This document shows positions 9,712-19,769 of a stretch of 64,000 nucleotides of DNA, in pieces. How positions within the stretch are numbered: position 1 is the stretch's first letter; every line of letters starts with the position of its first letter. A program made the translations under genes and the position numbers. Under the pieces are notes generated by a model, which saw only the letters and a list, made by a program, of their open reading frames with translations, did no database searches and was not told where the DNA came from. The stretch covers positions 599,001-663,000 of the forward strand of contig NZ_CP052859.1 in NCBI RefSeq assembly GCF_012935695.1. Direction: 5' to 3'. The stretch is from Pseudomonas sp. ADAK18. GTDB taxonomy: Bacteria; Pseudomonadota; Gammaproteobacteria; Pseudomonadales; Pseudomonadaceae.

Positions 9712-10839
9712 TTACTGAGGGGAGACTTCGGTTTTTGGTTTGCCGAAGTGCCATTCGTAGACGACGAATTTGAAGTCCTTCAGGTCGCCCTTGGCGTCGA
9801 AGCTCAGGTCGCCAGTCGGGGTCTTGAAGGTACCGGCGTGGATGGCAGCAGCCACCTTGGCGGTGTCTTCGCTCTTCGCGGCAGCGATACCGCCGGCGAT
9901 CACTTCAACAGCCGAGTAGGCCGGGAACACGAACGGACCGGTTGGATCCTGCTTGTTCTTGGTGAACTCTTCAACGATTGCCTTGTTGGCAGGATCGGTG
10001 TCGAATGACTTCGGCAGGGTGACCAGCAGGCCTTCGGAAGCGCCCTGGGCGATTTGCGAGATGGAATCGTTGCCGACGCCTTCTGGGCCCATGAACTTGG
10101 CATTCACGCCTTTTTCCTTGGCTTGGCGCAGGATCAGGCCGAGTTCAGGGTGGTAGCCGCCGTAGTAGACGAAGTCGACGTTGGCTTGCTTGAGCTTCTG
10201 AATGAGCGAGCCGAAGTCTTTGTCGCCAGCGTTGATGCCTTCGAAGAGGGCAACTTTCACGCCTTTCTTCTCGAGGGTCTGTTTAACGGCGGTGGCGATG
10301 CCTTCACCGTATTGCTGTTTGTCGTGAATAACGGCTACGACTTTCGGCTTCACGTGGTCGGCGATGTAGTTGCCGGCTGCTGGGCCTTGAGCGCTGTCCA
10401 GGCCGATGGTGCGGAAGATCAGCTTGTAGCCACGGGAAGTGATTTCCGGGCTGGTGGCAGCCGGGGTGATCATGATCACGCCTTCGTCTTCATAGATGTC
10501 GGACGCTGGCTGAGTGGAGCTGGAGCAGAGGTGACCGACTACAAACTTGACGCCGTCGTTGACCACTTTGTTGGCTACGGCAACGGCTTGTTTTGGATCG
10601 CAAGCATCATCGTATTCCTTGGCTTCGAGCATTTTGCCATCTACGCCGCCCTTGGCGTTGATGTCCTCGATTGCCTGTTTGGCACCCATGAACTGCATGT
10701 CGCCGTACTGGGTCACCGGGCCGGTTTTAGGGCCGGCGATACCGATCTTGATGGTGTCAGCTGCGAACGAATGGCTGGCAACCCCGGCCAGAACCATAGC
10801 GGCAAACAGTTTGGAAATCTGCTTAGTAGCCTTATTCAT
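9712..10839 (-). CDS. braC: branched-chain amino acid ABC transporter, substrate-binding protein LivK/BraC
   Basis: 375 residues. The signal peptide MNKATKQISKLF...ASHSFA is cleaved before ADTIKIGIAG. The periplasmic-binding type I fold follows, with family motifs GPKTGPVTQYGDMQFMGAKQ, VVGHLCSSSTQPASDIYEDE (paired cysteines expected) and YYGGYHPELGLILRQAKE. It captures Leu/Ile/Val/Ala/Thr in the periplasm and delivers them to BraDE. It is first in the bra operon, 227 bp ahead of braD. The RBS is GTGGAG, about 5-10 nt before the ATG. Confidence 0.95.
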   Translation of the reverse strand: MNKATKQISKLFAAMVLAGVASHSFAADTIKIGIAGPKTGPVTQYGDMQFMGAKQAIEDINAKGGVDGKMLEAKEYDDACDPKQAVAVANKVVNDGVKFVVGHLCSSSTQPASDIYEDEGVIMITPAATSPEITSRGYKLIFRTIGLDSAQGPAAGNYIADHVKPKVVAVIHDKQQYGEGIATAVKQTLEKKGVKVALFEGINAGDKDFGSLIQKLKQANVDFVYYGGYHPELGLILRQAKEKGVNAKFMGPEGVGNDSISQIAQGASEGLLVTLPKSFDTDPANKAIVEEFTKNKQDPTGPFVFPAYSAVEVIAGGIAAAKSEDTAKVAAAIHAGTFKTPTGDLSFDAKGDLKDFKFVVYEWHFGKPKTEVSPQ

Positions 10840-11180
10840 AGTGCTCCACTCTTACTGTTGTATTTTTTATAGTTCTAGCGGCCTTGTGGGCTACAGAACC
10901 GGATCAGATATCTCGGATATCCCCCGGCAGCGGCCTGGCAACTGTACCGGTACAGTGTAGAGCGCCGGTTGATCGCTTGAAAAGCTAGCTGCTGGGGGCA
11001 AAACCCGGGCGTGTCGCTTAAATGAAAGAAAAAGACAGAATTGCGGCGGGGTCATGCCGGAGTTTCGGGCAATCCTTGGCTTTCCTGGCACTTTCTATCG
11101 GGACCTCATTTGCAACTGGGTTTTTCTACCTGGGGCTCGACGGTATGATTGCGCCGATTTTTTTCCTCAGGTGAACTCCC
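10840..11180. other. divergent intergenic region braC / DUF2288 gene
   Basis: 341 bp with no plausible gene. It holds the braC promoter and, at 10941-10956, a perfect 16-bp palindrome (ACTGTACCGGTACAGT). A weaker dyad, gatatctcggatatc, is at 10907-10921. The other end carries the leader of the small DUF2288 gene. Confidence 0.6.
10941..10956. promoter_or_regulatory. 16-bp perfect palindrome, probable operator
   Basis: ACTGTACCGGTACAGT is fully self-complementary and sits about 100 bp upstream of the braC start codon. The size and symmetry suit a dimeric repressor or activator; the cognate protein is unknown. Confidence 0.5.
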
Positions 11181-11483
11181 ATGACGCAAGAACCTAGCAC
11201 CCTCTATGCCAAGCTGCTCGGCGAGACCGCCGAAATCTCCTGGAAGGAGCTTGAGCCGTTCTTTGCCAAGGGTGCCCTATTGTGGGTCGACACCCGTCTG
11301 GATTTGATCGAGGCCGCCGAAGCGATGGCTGAAGATAATCGGGAGAAAGTCGCGGGTTGGCTGGCTTCAGAGATCTTTGGCGAGGTGTCTGCGACGCGGG
11401 CATTGGACCTGGTTGAGCGTGATCCGGCACTGTGGGCGGTGGTGGTTTCGCCTTGGATTCTGATCCAGGAAAGGGCGGCGTAA
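11181..11483 (+). CDS. DUF2288 domain-containing protein
   Basis: 100 residues, full length for DUF2288, a small conserved gammaproteobacterial family of unknown function. Conserved features are the WKELEPFFAKGALLWVD and SEIFGEVS regions. It is acidic and soluble, with no signal peptide. The start ATG follows CAGGTGAACTCCC. It is a single gene, divergent from braC, and nothing in the context indicates a role. Confidence 0.85.
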   Translation: MTQEPSTLYAKLLGETAEISWKELEPFFAKGALLWVDTRLDLIEAAEAMAEDNREKVAGWLASEIFGEVSATRALDLVERDPALWAVVVSPWILIQERAA

Positions 11484-11692
11484 GAAAAGCCTGCACGAAA
11501 ATAGTGCGTGAATTTTCCGGCAGCAAGTGTGTAGCGGAGTAACTGCTTTCACCATGATGGCATCTTGCCCGTGGAGAAAGGTCACAGGCGAGGGTGACGT
11601 GCGCGTCATGGGAACAGTTTTGCGGGTGGCGGAAGCGTAGGCGAATTGTTTCCGGGTGTGGCAAGGATGCGGTTATCTGGTGGCTGACAGGT

Positions 11693-11720
11693 CCCCTTCG
11701 CGGGCTTGCTCGCGAAGGGG
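11693..11720. repeat. single palindromic REP element
   Basis: The sequence ccccttcgcgggcttgctcgcgaagggg forms one hairpin with the REP core. It lies just beyond the 3' end of the gene remnant at 11731. Confidence 0.8.
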
Positions 11721-11730
11721 GCGACGCGGT

Positions 11731-12219
11731 CTAGGCTGTCTTCCCCGTAGGGTTATTCAACGAAATCACCTTGGTCTTCCCAATCCGGTGACGATAAATC
11801 TCGCGCAAGTACTTGATCGCCTTCTTCACACAATCCCGAGACAGGCGAATGTCATTGATCGAGACAAACTTCTCTTTGTCATTGATCAGCTCGCGGTACT
11901 TCTTCTCATACATCGGCTTGATCGCGTGCCAGTTGGTGTCGAGGATTTTCGCCGGGTTTTCGAACTCATTGAGCAATTCGTCGATGCGGTCTTCGTCGAA
12001 ATCCTCGTGGATGATGAAGTCCAGTATCGAGTTATCCAGCGTGTCATCAAACCGATACGGGTTGCGCGCAAAGCAGCGTTTTATAAAGGCGACGATTAGC
12101 GTCAGGAAATCGTCCGACAGGCACGGGCTCTTGGCGATCAGGGTGGTCAGCGAATTGGCCTTACCACAGAAGTTGAACCTGAACGACCGGGCGCGGGGTC
12201 CTGCAGCAGCCTGACATCC
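11731..12219 (-). pseudogene. 5'-truncated gene remnant of unknown family
   Basis: An open minus-strand frame runs from the stop codon at 12220-12222 to 11731 with no ATG or GTG; the only common start is a TTG at 11976. The translation is protein-like: FCGKANSLTTLIAKSP, AFIKRCFARNPYRFDDTLD, then a Lys/Glu-rich end with KYRELINDKEKFVSINDI and IYRHRIGKTKVISLNNP. Codon use is poorer in GC than the neighbours. Its 5' part overlaps the 3' end of the GGDEF-EAL gene (stop at 12147), so a deletion may have fused the two loci. I do not recognise the family. The alternative is a short 81-residue gene from the TTG. Confidence 0.5.
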
Positions 12220-14411
12220 TTACCTCCCGCCAGGCTTAACGGGTTGAGCAGGTTGCGCTGATCCAGGCCCGCGATAACCGCAGTGATGTCGCTGACCGGC
12301 ACCGCGGCGCTGAGCAGGTAACCCTGGACGAAGTCGCAGCCGTGTTTTTGTAATATCTCCAGTTGTTGCACGGTTTCGACACCTTCGGTGATCACCTGCA
12401 GGTGCAGTGTGTGGGCCATGCCGATGATCGCCTGGACAATCTCGATATCGGGGGTGGATTTGGGAATGTCCTGGATGAATGATCGATCGATTTTCAAGGT
12501 ATTCAGCGGCAGGCGTTTTAAATAGGCCAGGGATGAGTAACCGGTGCCGAAGTCGTCGATGGACAGCGAGACGCCTAAGGCGCGGATTTGCCGCAGCAGC
12601 ACCAAGGTACTGCTGATATTGCCCATCAACGCGTTTTCGGTTACCTCCAGTTCCAGGCGGTTGGCGGCGATTCCGCTACTGCGCAGGGCGCTTTCGATCT
12701 CATCAGCCAGCTCATCCCGTGCAAGGTTGAGCGCCGAGCAGTTCACCGCCACGGTCAGTTCGGGGTAGCCCCGCTCGGACAATAGGCTCAGGTCGGCACA
12801 GGCCTGGCGCAGAACCCAATTGTCCAGTTCACCAATCAACCCGTTGTGTTCGGCAATGCTGATAAAGCGATCTGGCATCAGTAGCCCGTGTTGCGGATGT
12901 TGCCAGCGCACCAGGGCTTCGAGCCGGGTGACTTTGCCTTTTTGCAGGTCAAGGATGGGTTGGTAGTAGAGCACCAGCTCGTTCCTGTCCCGCAGGGCGC
13001 TGCGCAGCTCTTCTTCCAATTGAAGCTCAAGAAAGGCTCGGGTTTTCAGGTTGGAGCTGAAGAAGTTCAGGCTGTTTCGGCCGGCGTCCTTGGATTGGTA
13101 GAGCGCAAGATCAGCGGTTTTCAGCAGCTCCTCGCTGGTACTGCCATCCTCGGGAAACAGGCTGATACCGATGCTGGTGGTCATTACCATGCGCCGCCCG
13201 GCCAGTTCTATCGGGTCTTTCATCTTCTGCATGATGCGCTGAGCCATATGCCGCGCTTCGTCGCGATGATGAATGCTGATCAGAATGCAGAATTCGTCGC
13301 CGCCAAAACGGGCGACCACGTCATCGTGGCTGCGTACTGAGCCTTTGATTTGGTTGGCGAGGACGGTGAGCAGTTGGTCGCCGGCGTCATGGCCGAGGCT
13401 GTCGTTGATGCGTTTGAAGTGATCGATATCGAGGAAGATCACCGCGAGCATACCTTCGCTCTGCGTCTTTTCAGCGAGCTTCTCGGCGAAGATCTGATTG
13501 AAACCACGACGATTGAGCAGGCTGGTCAAGGCATCGTAATGGGCCACCTGCTGCAGGGACGCCCGGGCCTGGTCCAGTTCGCTGAGCAGCGCGTTGACCC
13601 GCCGCAGGTCAGTTTCTTTGTGTTGCAGCTTTTTGTCCGCCAAGGCGGCGCTGACGCTGCTGCCAATCACCAGCAGGGTGATCACTGCCATCATCAGCCC
13701 CAGTTGCATGGGGTTGTTGTCCAAAGGCACCGAGGGGGCCACACCGCTGGGGAGCATCAGCTTCATCGCAGCCATGCCGGTAAAGTGCATGGTGAGAATG
13801 CCAGCACCGAGCACCAGACAGGCGGCGTATTTGAGCAACTGATGGAACATGCCACTGCCGTTGCGCAAATAGCGCGATAGCAAGAGCGCCGCCAGGCTGG
13901 CGCCCATCGCAATCACAATGGACAGCACGAGCAACCCAGTCTCGAAGTACGGCACCGCCTCGGAACGCATGGCGCCCATACCGACGTAGTGCATCAGCGC
14001 AATGCCCAGTCCCATCCATACCGAGGCCAGCAGGTATTGGTGCCAATGCAGTTGCGCATGACTGAGGGTTTGCATGGCGAACAACGACGCGATCAGCGCG
14101 ATCAGCAATGAGGCGAACGTCATGGTCAATTCGTAGTGAATGGCAACGGGCGTCTGGAAGGCCAGCATGCTGATGAAATGGGTGGACCAGATGCCGCCTG
14201 CCAGACAAGCCGCACCGAGCCAGCGCCAACGGCGCTGTGCTGTGGGATTGTCGACATGACCGACCCGTTCGGCCATGTTGAGGGTGCCAAAACTCGCCGC
14301 ACAGGCGACCAGATACGCCAGTAGCACCAGAAAGGGGTTATGACTGCAATTGAGTAATAAATGCCCGTTCTCTGGAAGGTCGGTAAAAAAATGCAAACCA
14401 AGCCATTCCAT
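12147..14411 (-). CDS. MHYT-GGDEF-EAL membrane protein (c-di-GMP turnover, MucR/YkoW-like)
   Basis: 754 residues from the ATG at 14411, which has a CGGGAC-like RBS; a GTG at 14444 would add 11. The N-terminal MHYT sensor has seven or so membrane helices and the motifs STHFISML (about 76), MHYVGMGAM (about 140) and MHFTGMAAM (about 209), proposed to bind copper or a diatomic gas. The GGDEF motif is intact (RFGGDEF, about 368-374). The EAL part has EALVRWQ (about 498), DDFGTGYSSL and KIDRSFI, so both cyclase and phosphodiesterase activities are possible. P. aeruginosa MucR has the same architecture and affects alginate, but orthology is not proven. The last about 30 residues may be a product of the neighbouring deletion. 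Confidence 0.9.
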   Translation of the reverse strand: MEWLGLHFFTDLPENGHLLLNCSHNPFLVLLAYLVACAASFGTLNMAERVGHVDNPTAQRRWRWLGAACLAGGIWSTHFISMLAFQTPVAIHYELTMTFASLLIALIASLFAMQTLSHAQLHWHQYLLASVWMGLGIALMHYVGMGAMRSEAVPYFETGLLVLSIVIAMGASLAALLLSRYLRNGSGMFHQLLKYAACLVLGAGILTMHFTGMAAMKLMLPSGVAPSVPLDNNPMQLGLMMAVITLLVIGSSVSAALADKKLQHKETDLRRVNALLSELDQARASLQQVAHYDALTSLLNRRGFNQIFAEKLAEKTQSEGMLAVIFLDIDHFKRINDSLGHDAGDQLLTVLANQIKGSVRSHDDVVARFGGDEFCILISIHHRDEARHMAQRIMQKMKDPIELAGRRMVMTTSIGISLFPEDGSTSEELLKTADLALYQSKDAGRNSLNFFSSNLKTRAFLELQLEEELRSALRDRNELVLYYQPILDLQKGKVTRLEALVRWQHPQHGLLMPDRFISIAEHNGLIGELDNWVLRQACADLSLLSERGYPELTVAVNCSALNLARDELADEIESALRSSGIAANRLELEVTENALMGNISSTLVLLRQIRALGVSLSIDDFGTGYSSLAYLKRLPLNTLKIDRSFIQDIPKSTPDIEIVQAIIGMAHTLHLQVITEGVETVQQLEILQKHGCDFVQGYLLSAAVPVSDITAVIAGLDQRNLLNPLSLAGGKDVRLLQDPAPGRSGSTSVVRPIR

Positions 14412-14555
14412 AGCATGTCCCGTTACAGAGTCATCTTGTGTCACTGCCAGTGGCTATGACCTATGACGTCCAGTATAGAAGCCTCGGGCGAATCACAAGG
14501 GGATAGTGGCATTTTGATTGCAATTATTTTGGCATGCCAGCGATAACGTTTAATA

Positions 14556-14924
14556 CTAAGCGCTGATGGGTAGCTCGAACGCGTAGATTGGCTCCAGAAG
14601 CGGTGGCAATCCGAATGCCGCCCGAGCCGCATCACAATCGACATTCGCCTCGCCCTGGCTCCATGACGACTCGAATTCCCGGCAGACACTGGAGCGCTGC
14701 TGATAGATCGAGCAACTCGTGCTTTTTCCCACTTCTCCCTCGAGGCTGCAGCAACGCGCGGGTTTGGCGTCGGTACCGATCATTGCCACCCGGCTGGGAT
14801 TGATCTGTACCACCAGGTCATCGGGCACCGTTCCACCCGATGAGGCGCATTCGCCCCAAAAGAAAGACACGCGAAAGTGTGAACAGCAGGCACCGCAACT
14901 CAGACACGGACTGGCTTCGGACAT
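14556..14924 (-). CDS. YkgJ-family zinc/iron-chelating cysteine-cluster protein
   Basis: 122 residues from the ATG at 14924 (MSEASPCLSCGACC). The CxxCxxCC cluster at residues 7-14, with further cysteines in RCCSLEG, TSCSIYQQR and SVCREF, is the YkgJ/UPF0153 signature, thought to bind Fe-S or zinc. The function is unknown in the family. The frame continues to a TTG at 14948, but the family start matches 14924. It is upstream of and on the same strand as the c-di-GMP gene, with no coupling visible. Confidence 0.85.
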   Translation of the reverse strand: MSEASPCLSCGACCSHFRVSFFWGECASSGGTVPDDLVVQINPSRVAMIGTDAKPARCCSLEGEVGKSTSCSIYQQRSSVCREFESSWSQGEANVDCDAARAAFGLPPLLEPIYAFELPISA

Positions 14925-15175
14925 GGGCGTCTTCAATAAGAAAGGCAAGGAGGAGGGGGGAACGGAAGGCTCGCCATTCTAATCGTGTTGCAAGCCTTGG
15001 GAAGGGGGCCAGCGCTTATATTTCTGTGGGCCGAAGCCTTGCCTGCGGGAATGAAATTACGCCCTATCAGCTTTACGAATCATTACAGACAACCGGGTCG
15101 TGGCTGACTAGATTGCAGGTTCCGGGCAGGATGCGTCGGGCATCGCAGCTCTATAACAATAAAAGAGACGGACCC

Positions 15176-16522
15176 ATGCAGAACTCGACCCAAGCGGCGA
15201 ATGCCTGGCGCATTCTGTTCCTGCTGTTCCTGGCCAACCTGTTCAACTTCTTCGATCGCACCATCCCCGCGATCATCATCGAACCGATCCGTATGGAGTG
15301 GCACCTCAGCGACTTCCAGCTGGGCATCATCGGTACCGCCTTTACCATCGTCTATGCCATTGCCGGCCTGCCCCTGGGCCGCATGGCCGATACCGGTTCG
15401 CGCAGCAAACTGATGGGCTGGGGCCTGGCGGCCTGGAGCGGGCTGACGGCGGTCAATGGTTTGGTGGGCAGTTTCTGGACCTTCCTGCTGGTGCGCATGG
15501 GCATCGGTATCGGCGAAGCCAGCTATGCGCCAGCGGCCAATTCGTTGATTGGCGATCTATTTCCGGCCCACCGTAGGGCCAGGGCCATGGGCATTTTCAT
15601 GCTGGGCCTGCCCTTGGGCCTGTTACTGGCGTTCTTCACTATCGGCGCGATGGTCAAGGCGTTCGACAGCTGGCGCGCACCGTTCTTTATTGCCGCCGTG
15701 CCGGGGTTGATCCTTGCGGTGTTCATGTTCTTTATCAAGGAGCCCAAGCGTGGCGCAGCGGAAACCGTGCAGGTTTCCCAAGAGCGTGTGGATCGTCCGG
15801 TTCGCCGCGTGTTGGCCATTCCAACTTTTCTCTGGCTGGTGCTGGCTGGGTTGTGCTTCAACTTTGCGACGTACGCCTGCAATTCATTTCTGGTGCCGAT
15901 GCTACAGCGCTACTGTCTGATGCCATTGCAGGAGGCGGCTGTCGCGACCGGGGTAATTGTCGGGGTGACGGGCTTGGTAGGCCTGACTTTAGGCGGATGG
16001 ATTGCTGACAAGATCCATCAGCGAATTGCCAACGGTAGGCTGTTGTTCGCCGCGTTCAGCCTGATCATCTCCACCGTCACCACCGCGTGGGCGTTACATG
16101 CCGGACGGATTGAGATCGGGGTGTTTGTGGCGCTGTTCAGCGTCGGCTGGTTGTTTGCCTACAACTTCTATACCTGTGTCTACACCGCGATTCAGGATGT
16201 GGTGGAGCCACGCCTGCGGGCCACGGCCATGGCGCTGTATTTTGCCGGGTTGTATTTGTTGGGCGGCGGTTTGGGGCCGGTGGTGGTGGGGGGATTGTCT
16301 GATCACTTTGCTCATTCGGCGATGTACGCGGCGGGTACCGAACAGATGACTGAGGCTTTTAAAGCCGTGGGGCTGCATGACGCCATGTACCTGATCCCGG
16401 TGGCGTTGTTTTTGACCATGCTGTTTCTGTTCCAGGCGTCGCGGTGTTTTGTGAAGGATGCCAAGCGAATGAAGGAAGGGTTGGTGGCGGAGGCGGTGCC
16501 GGGCCCGGCAGTTACGGCTTGA
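15176..16522 (+). CDS. MFS transporter (spinster-like family)
   Basis: 448 residues with 12 predicted membrane segments. The start at 15176 (MQNSTQAANAWRILFLLFLAN) follows AAAAGAGACGG. The motif FNFFDRTIPAIIIEPI in helix 1 and the loop-2 motif GRMADTGSRSKLMGWG are typical of the spinster-like/putative hexuronate-type MFS branch that pseudomonads have in several copies. The substrate is unknown. Immediately upstream (15155-15162), AACAATAA fits the Hfq/Crc catabolite-activity motif, suggesting carbon-catabolite control and hence an uptake role. Confidence 0.85.
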   Translation: MQNSTQAANAWRILFLLFLANLFNFFDRTIPAIIIEPIRMEWHLSDFQLGIIGTAFTIVYAIAGLPLGRMADTGSRSKLMGWGLAAWSGLTAVNGLVGSFWTFLLVRMGIGIGEASYAPAANSLIGDLFPAHRRARAMGIFMLGLPLGLLLAFFTIGAMVKAFDSWRAPFFIAAVPGLILAVFMFFIKEPKRGAAETVQVSQERVDRPVRRVLAIPTFLWLVLAGLCFNFATYACNSFLVPMLQRYCLMPLQEAAVATGVIVGVTGLVGLTLGGWIADKIHQRIANGRLLFAAFSLIISTVTTAWALHAGRIEIGVFVALFSVGWLFAYNFYTCVYTAIQDVVEPRLRATAMALYFAGLYLLGGGLGPVVVGGLSDHFAHSAMYAAGTEQMTEAFKAVGLHDAMYLIPVALFLTMLFLFQASRCFVKDAKRMKEGLVAEAVPGPAVTA

Positions 16523-16537
16523 GACCGAGGTGAGGCT

Positions 16538-16620
16538 ATCGCAGGCAAGCCAGCTCCCACAGTTGACCGAGGATAACTGGAGTAATTCGGTCAGCTGTGG
16601 GAGCCGGGCTTGCCCGCGAT
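16538..16620. repeat. REP doublet downstream of MFS gene
   Basis: Inverted arms atcgcaggcaagccagctccc (16538-) and its complement-like partner gggagccgggcttgcccgcgat (to 16620) flank a short spacer. It is a REPIN-type pair of the local family. Confidence 0.85.
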
Positions 16621-16655
16621 GAGGTCATCAAGGCCAACGCTGGAATTAAGTGATA

Positions 16656-16683
16656 AAAAAGGCCCGCATTGTGCGGGCCTTTC
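16656..16683. terminator. bidirectional rho-independent terminator
   Basis: The stem GGCCCGCA / TGCGGGCC with a short loop is flanked by an A-run on the left and T-rich sequence on the right. On the minus strand it terminates rapA (stop at 16707) with a T6 tract. Confidence 0.85.
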
Positions 16684-16706
16684 TATTCAGCAGGGCAGAG
16701 CGGTCA

Positions 16707-19553
16707 TCAGCCCGCTACCAGTACCCGAATCGCTTCCAGTCGCAGCGCCGCCTTGTCGAGCATGGCCAGGCCTTGCTCGCGTTGCTGGCGCAGGGCAACC
16801 AGTTCGCTGTCACGCACGGTCGGGTTGACCGCTTGCAGTGCGGTCAGTCGCGCCAGTTCTTCGTCGGTGTCAGCGGCCAGACGACGCTGGGCCTCGGCCA
16901 CACGCTCGGCGTGACGCGGGAAGATTTTCTCTTCACCGGCGTTGATCCGTGGCGTCAGCTGGTCGCGCTGGGCCTGGACGAACTTGTTGGCGCTGGCCCG
17001 TGGCACACTTTCCAGTTGGTCGTTCAAGGTTTCGAACGAGACCCGGCCCGACAGGTCATTGCCGTTGGCGTCCAGCAGGCAGCGCAGCGCGGCCGGTGGC
17101 AGGTAGCGGCCCAGTTGCAGCGAGCGCGGGGCAACCACTTCACTGACGTAGAGCAGTTCGAGCAATACGGTGCCGGGTTTGAGCGCCTTGTTCTTGATCA
17201 GCGCCACGGCGGTGTTGCCCATGGAGCCGGACAGCACCAAATCCATGCCGCCCTGGACCATCGGGTGTTCCCAGGTGATGAACTGCATGTCTTCGCGAGA
17301 CAGCGCCTGGTTGCGGTCGTAAGTGATGGTCACGCCTTCGTCGTCGCCGAGCGGGAAGCTGGCATCGAGCATTTTTTCGCTGGGCTTGAGGATCAGCGCG
17401 TTTTCCGAATGGTCTTCGCTGTCGATGCCGAAGGCGTCGAACAGGGTTTCCATGTAGATCGGCAGGGCGAACTGATCGTCTTGCTCAAGGATGTCCTCGA
17501 CCAGTGCGTCACCTTCGCCAGCGCCGCCGGAGTTGAGCTCCAGCAGACGGTCGCGACCGGTGTGCAGTTCGGCTTCCAGGCGCTCGCGCTCGGCGCGGGC
17601 TTCATCGATCAGCGCTTGCCACTCGCCGTCATCGGCGTTTTCCAGCAGCGGCAGCAGGCGTGGGCCGAACTGATGCTGCAGGGCGTTGCCAGTCGGGCAG
17701 GTGTTGAGGAAGGCGTTCAGCGCTTCGTGGTACCACTGGAACAGCCGCTCTTGCGGACTGGTTTCCAGGTAGGGCACGTGCAGTTCGATCACATGTTTCT
17801 GGCCGATCCGGTCCAGACGTCCGATCCGCTGTTCCAGCAGGTCCGGGTGGGACGGCAGGTCGAACAGCACCAGGTGATGGGAGAATTGGAAGTTGCGGCC
17901 TTCACTGCCGATTTCCGAGCAGATCAACACTTGGGCGCCGAACTCTTCATCGGCGAAGTACGCCGCAGCGCGGTCGCGCTCGAGGATGTTCATGCCTTCG
18001 TGGAACACCGTGGCCGGGATACCGGAGCGCACGCGCAGGGCGTCTTCCAGGTCCATCGCGGTTTCGGCGTGGGCGCAGATCACCAGGACCTTGGTGCGCT
18101 TGAGCATTTTCAACTGGTCGATCAGCCACTCGACCCGTGGGTCGAAACGCCACCAGCGTTGTTCTTCGTCGACGTCTGGCTGAGACTGGAAGCTGACTTC
18201 AGGGTACAGCTCCGCATGTTCGCCCAGCGGCAGTTCGAGGTACTCGTCCGGGCACGGCAGCGGGTAGGCGTGCAGTTTGCGCTCCGGGAAACCTTGCACG
18301 GCGGCGCGGGTGTTGCGGAACAGCACGCGGCCGGTGCCATGGCGGTCCAGCAGTTCGCGCACCAGACGGGCGCTGGCTTCGGCGTCGCCATCGTTAACGG
18401 CAGCCAGCAGGGCTTCGCCTTCGTTGCCGAGGAAACCCTGGATAGTCTTATGGGCTGCTGGGGACAGACGGCCCTTGTCCAGCAACTCCTGGACGGCCTC
18501 GGCCACCGGGCGATAGTTTTCGCTCTCCGCGCGGAAGGCGTGCAGGTCATGGAACCGGTTCGGGTCCAGCAGGCGCAGACGCGCGAAGTGACTGTCCTGG
18601 CCCAGTTGCTCCGGGGTCGCGGTGAGCAGCAGTACGCCTGGAATCACTTCGGCCAGTTGTTCGACCAGCGAATATTCAGGGCTGGCTTTTTCTTCATGCC
18701 AAACCAGGTGGTGGGCTTCGTCGACCACCAGCATGTCCCAGCCGGCTGCGAACAGCGCGTCCTGGGCCTTCTCGTCGTCCACCAGCCATTCCAGGGCCAC
18801 CAGCGCGAGCTGGGTGTCTTCGAAGGGGTTGGCGGCATCGCTTTCGATAAAGCGTTCTTCATCGAACAGCGCAACCTGCAGGTTGAAGCGGCGGCGCATT
18901 TCCACCAGCCATTGGTGTTGCAGGTTTTCCGGGACCAGGATCAGCACGCGGCTGGCACGACCCGACAGCAACTGGCGATGGATCACCAGGCCGGCTTCGA
19001 TGGTCTTGCCCAGGCCTACTTCATCCGCCAGCAAAACCCGTGGCGCGATACGGTCGGCGACTTCACGGGCAATGTGCAGTTGGTGCGCAATAGGCTGCGC
19101 ACGTACGCCACCCAGGCCCCAGAGCGAGGACTGTAACTGGCGGCTGGTGTGTTCCAGGGTGTGGTAGCGCAGGGAGAACCAAGCCAGCGGGTCAATCTGC
19201 CCGGCGAACAGACGGTCACTGGCCAGACGGAACTGGATGAAGTTCGACAGTTGGGTTTCTGGCAGGGTGACCTGCTCGTTCTGCCCATTGAGGCCGTGGT
19301 AGACCAGCAGGCCGTCGACATCGTCGACTTCGCGCACGGTCATTTTCCAGCCTTCGAAATGGGTGATGGTGTCACCCGGCGAGAACCTCACACGAGTGAG
19401 GGGCGCATTCCGTAGCGCATACTGGCGGGTGTCGCCAGTGGCCGGATAGAGCACGGTTAACAAGCGGCCGTCCTGTGCGAGAACGGTGCCTAACCCCAGC
19501 TCTGCTTCGCTGTCACTAATCCAGCGTTGCCCCGGTTGATACTGCTGCGCCAT
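16707..19553 (-). CDS. rapA: RNA polymerase-associated SWI2/SNF2 ATPase RapA (HepA)
   Basis: 948 residues, within the RapA family range. The N-terminal Tudor-like region is [18 protein letters not shown]. The SNF2 helicase core follows with Walker [10 protein letters not shown] (176-184), DEAH (278-281) and LLTATP, then the second RecA lobe with [17 protein letters not shown] and [11 protein letters not shown]. RapA recycles stalled RNA polymerase after transcription. It is a single gene ending in a strong terminator. Its opposite strand shows a long open frame with no protein features, a by-product of GC bias. Confidence 0.97.
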   Translation of the reverse strand: MAQQYQPGQRWISDSEAELGLGTVLAQDGRLLTVLYPATGDTRQYALRNAPLTRVRFSPGDTITHFEGWKMTVREVDDVDGLLVYHGLNGQNEQVTLPETQLSNFIQFRLASDRLFAGQIDPLAWFSLRYHTLEHTSRQLQSSLWGLGGVRAQPIAHQLHIAREVADRIAPRVLLADEVGLGKTIEAGLVIHRQLLSGRASRVLILVPENLQHQWLVEMRRRFNLQVALFDEERFIESDAANPFEDTQLALVALEWLVDDEKAQDALFAAGWDMLVVDEAHHLVWHEEKASPEYSLVEQLAEVIPGVLLLTATPEQLGQDSHFARLRLLDPNRFHDLHAFRAESENYRPVAEAVQELLDKGRLSPAAHKTIQGFLGNEGEALLAAVNDGDAEASARLVRELLDRHGTGRVLFRNTRAAVQGFPERKLHAYPLPCPDEYLELPLGEHAELYPEVSFQSQPDVDEEQRWWRFDPRVEWLIDQLKMLKRTKVLVICAHAETAMDLEDALRVRSGIPATVFHEGMNILERDRAAAYFADEEFGAQVLICSEIGSEGRNFQFSHHLVLFDLPSHPDLLEQRIGRLDRIGQKHVIELHVPYLETSPQERLFQWYHEALNAFLNTCPTGNALQHQFGPRLLPLLENADDGEWQALIDEARAERERLEAELHTGRDRLLELNSGGAGEGDALVEDILEQDDQFALPIYMETLFDAFGIDSEDHSENALILKPSEKMLDASFPLGDDEGVTITYDRNQALSREDMQFITWEHPMVQGGMDLVLSGSMGNTAVALIKNKALKPGTVLLELLYVSEVVAPRSLQLGRYLPPAALRCLLDANGNDLSGRVSFETLNDQLESVPRASANKFVQAQRDQLTPRINAGEEKIFPRHAERVAEAQRRLAADTDEELARLTALQAVNPTVRDSELVALRQQREQGLAMLDKAALRLEAIRVLVAG

Positions 19554-19769
19554 GCTGCCTGACTCCCGCCGTGAAAAAGCCGACTATTCTAACGGAACAC
19601 GGCTTCCAGACCAAAAGGAATAGGTGCAGCTTCAAGCTTTAAGCTGTAAGCGGCAAGAAAAAGGGCGGTGCGTTCGTCAGATAGATGACGATTGGTTCAC
19701 AAGTTGGCGAGCGCAGGCTCAAGTCGTTACCTCGCCAGCCGACAGCTTGCTGACAGGAGACCGATAATT

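Noticed and set aside
16650..19136. 828-codon open frame antisense to rapA
   Set aside because: It mirrors the rapA codons (His/Gln/Val-rich, no domain pattern), as expected from high third-position GC.
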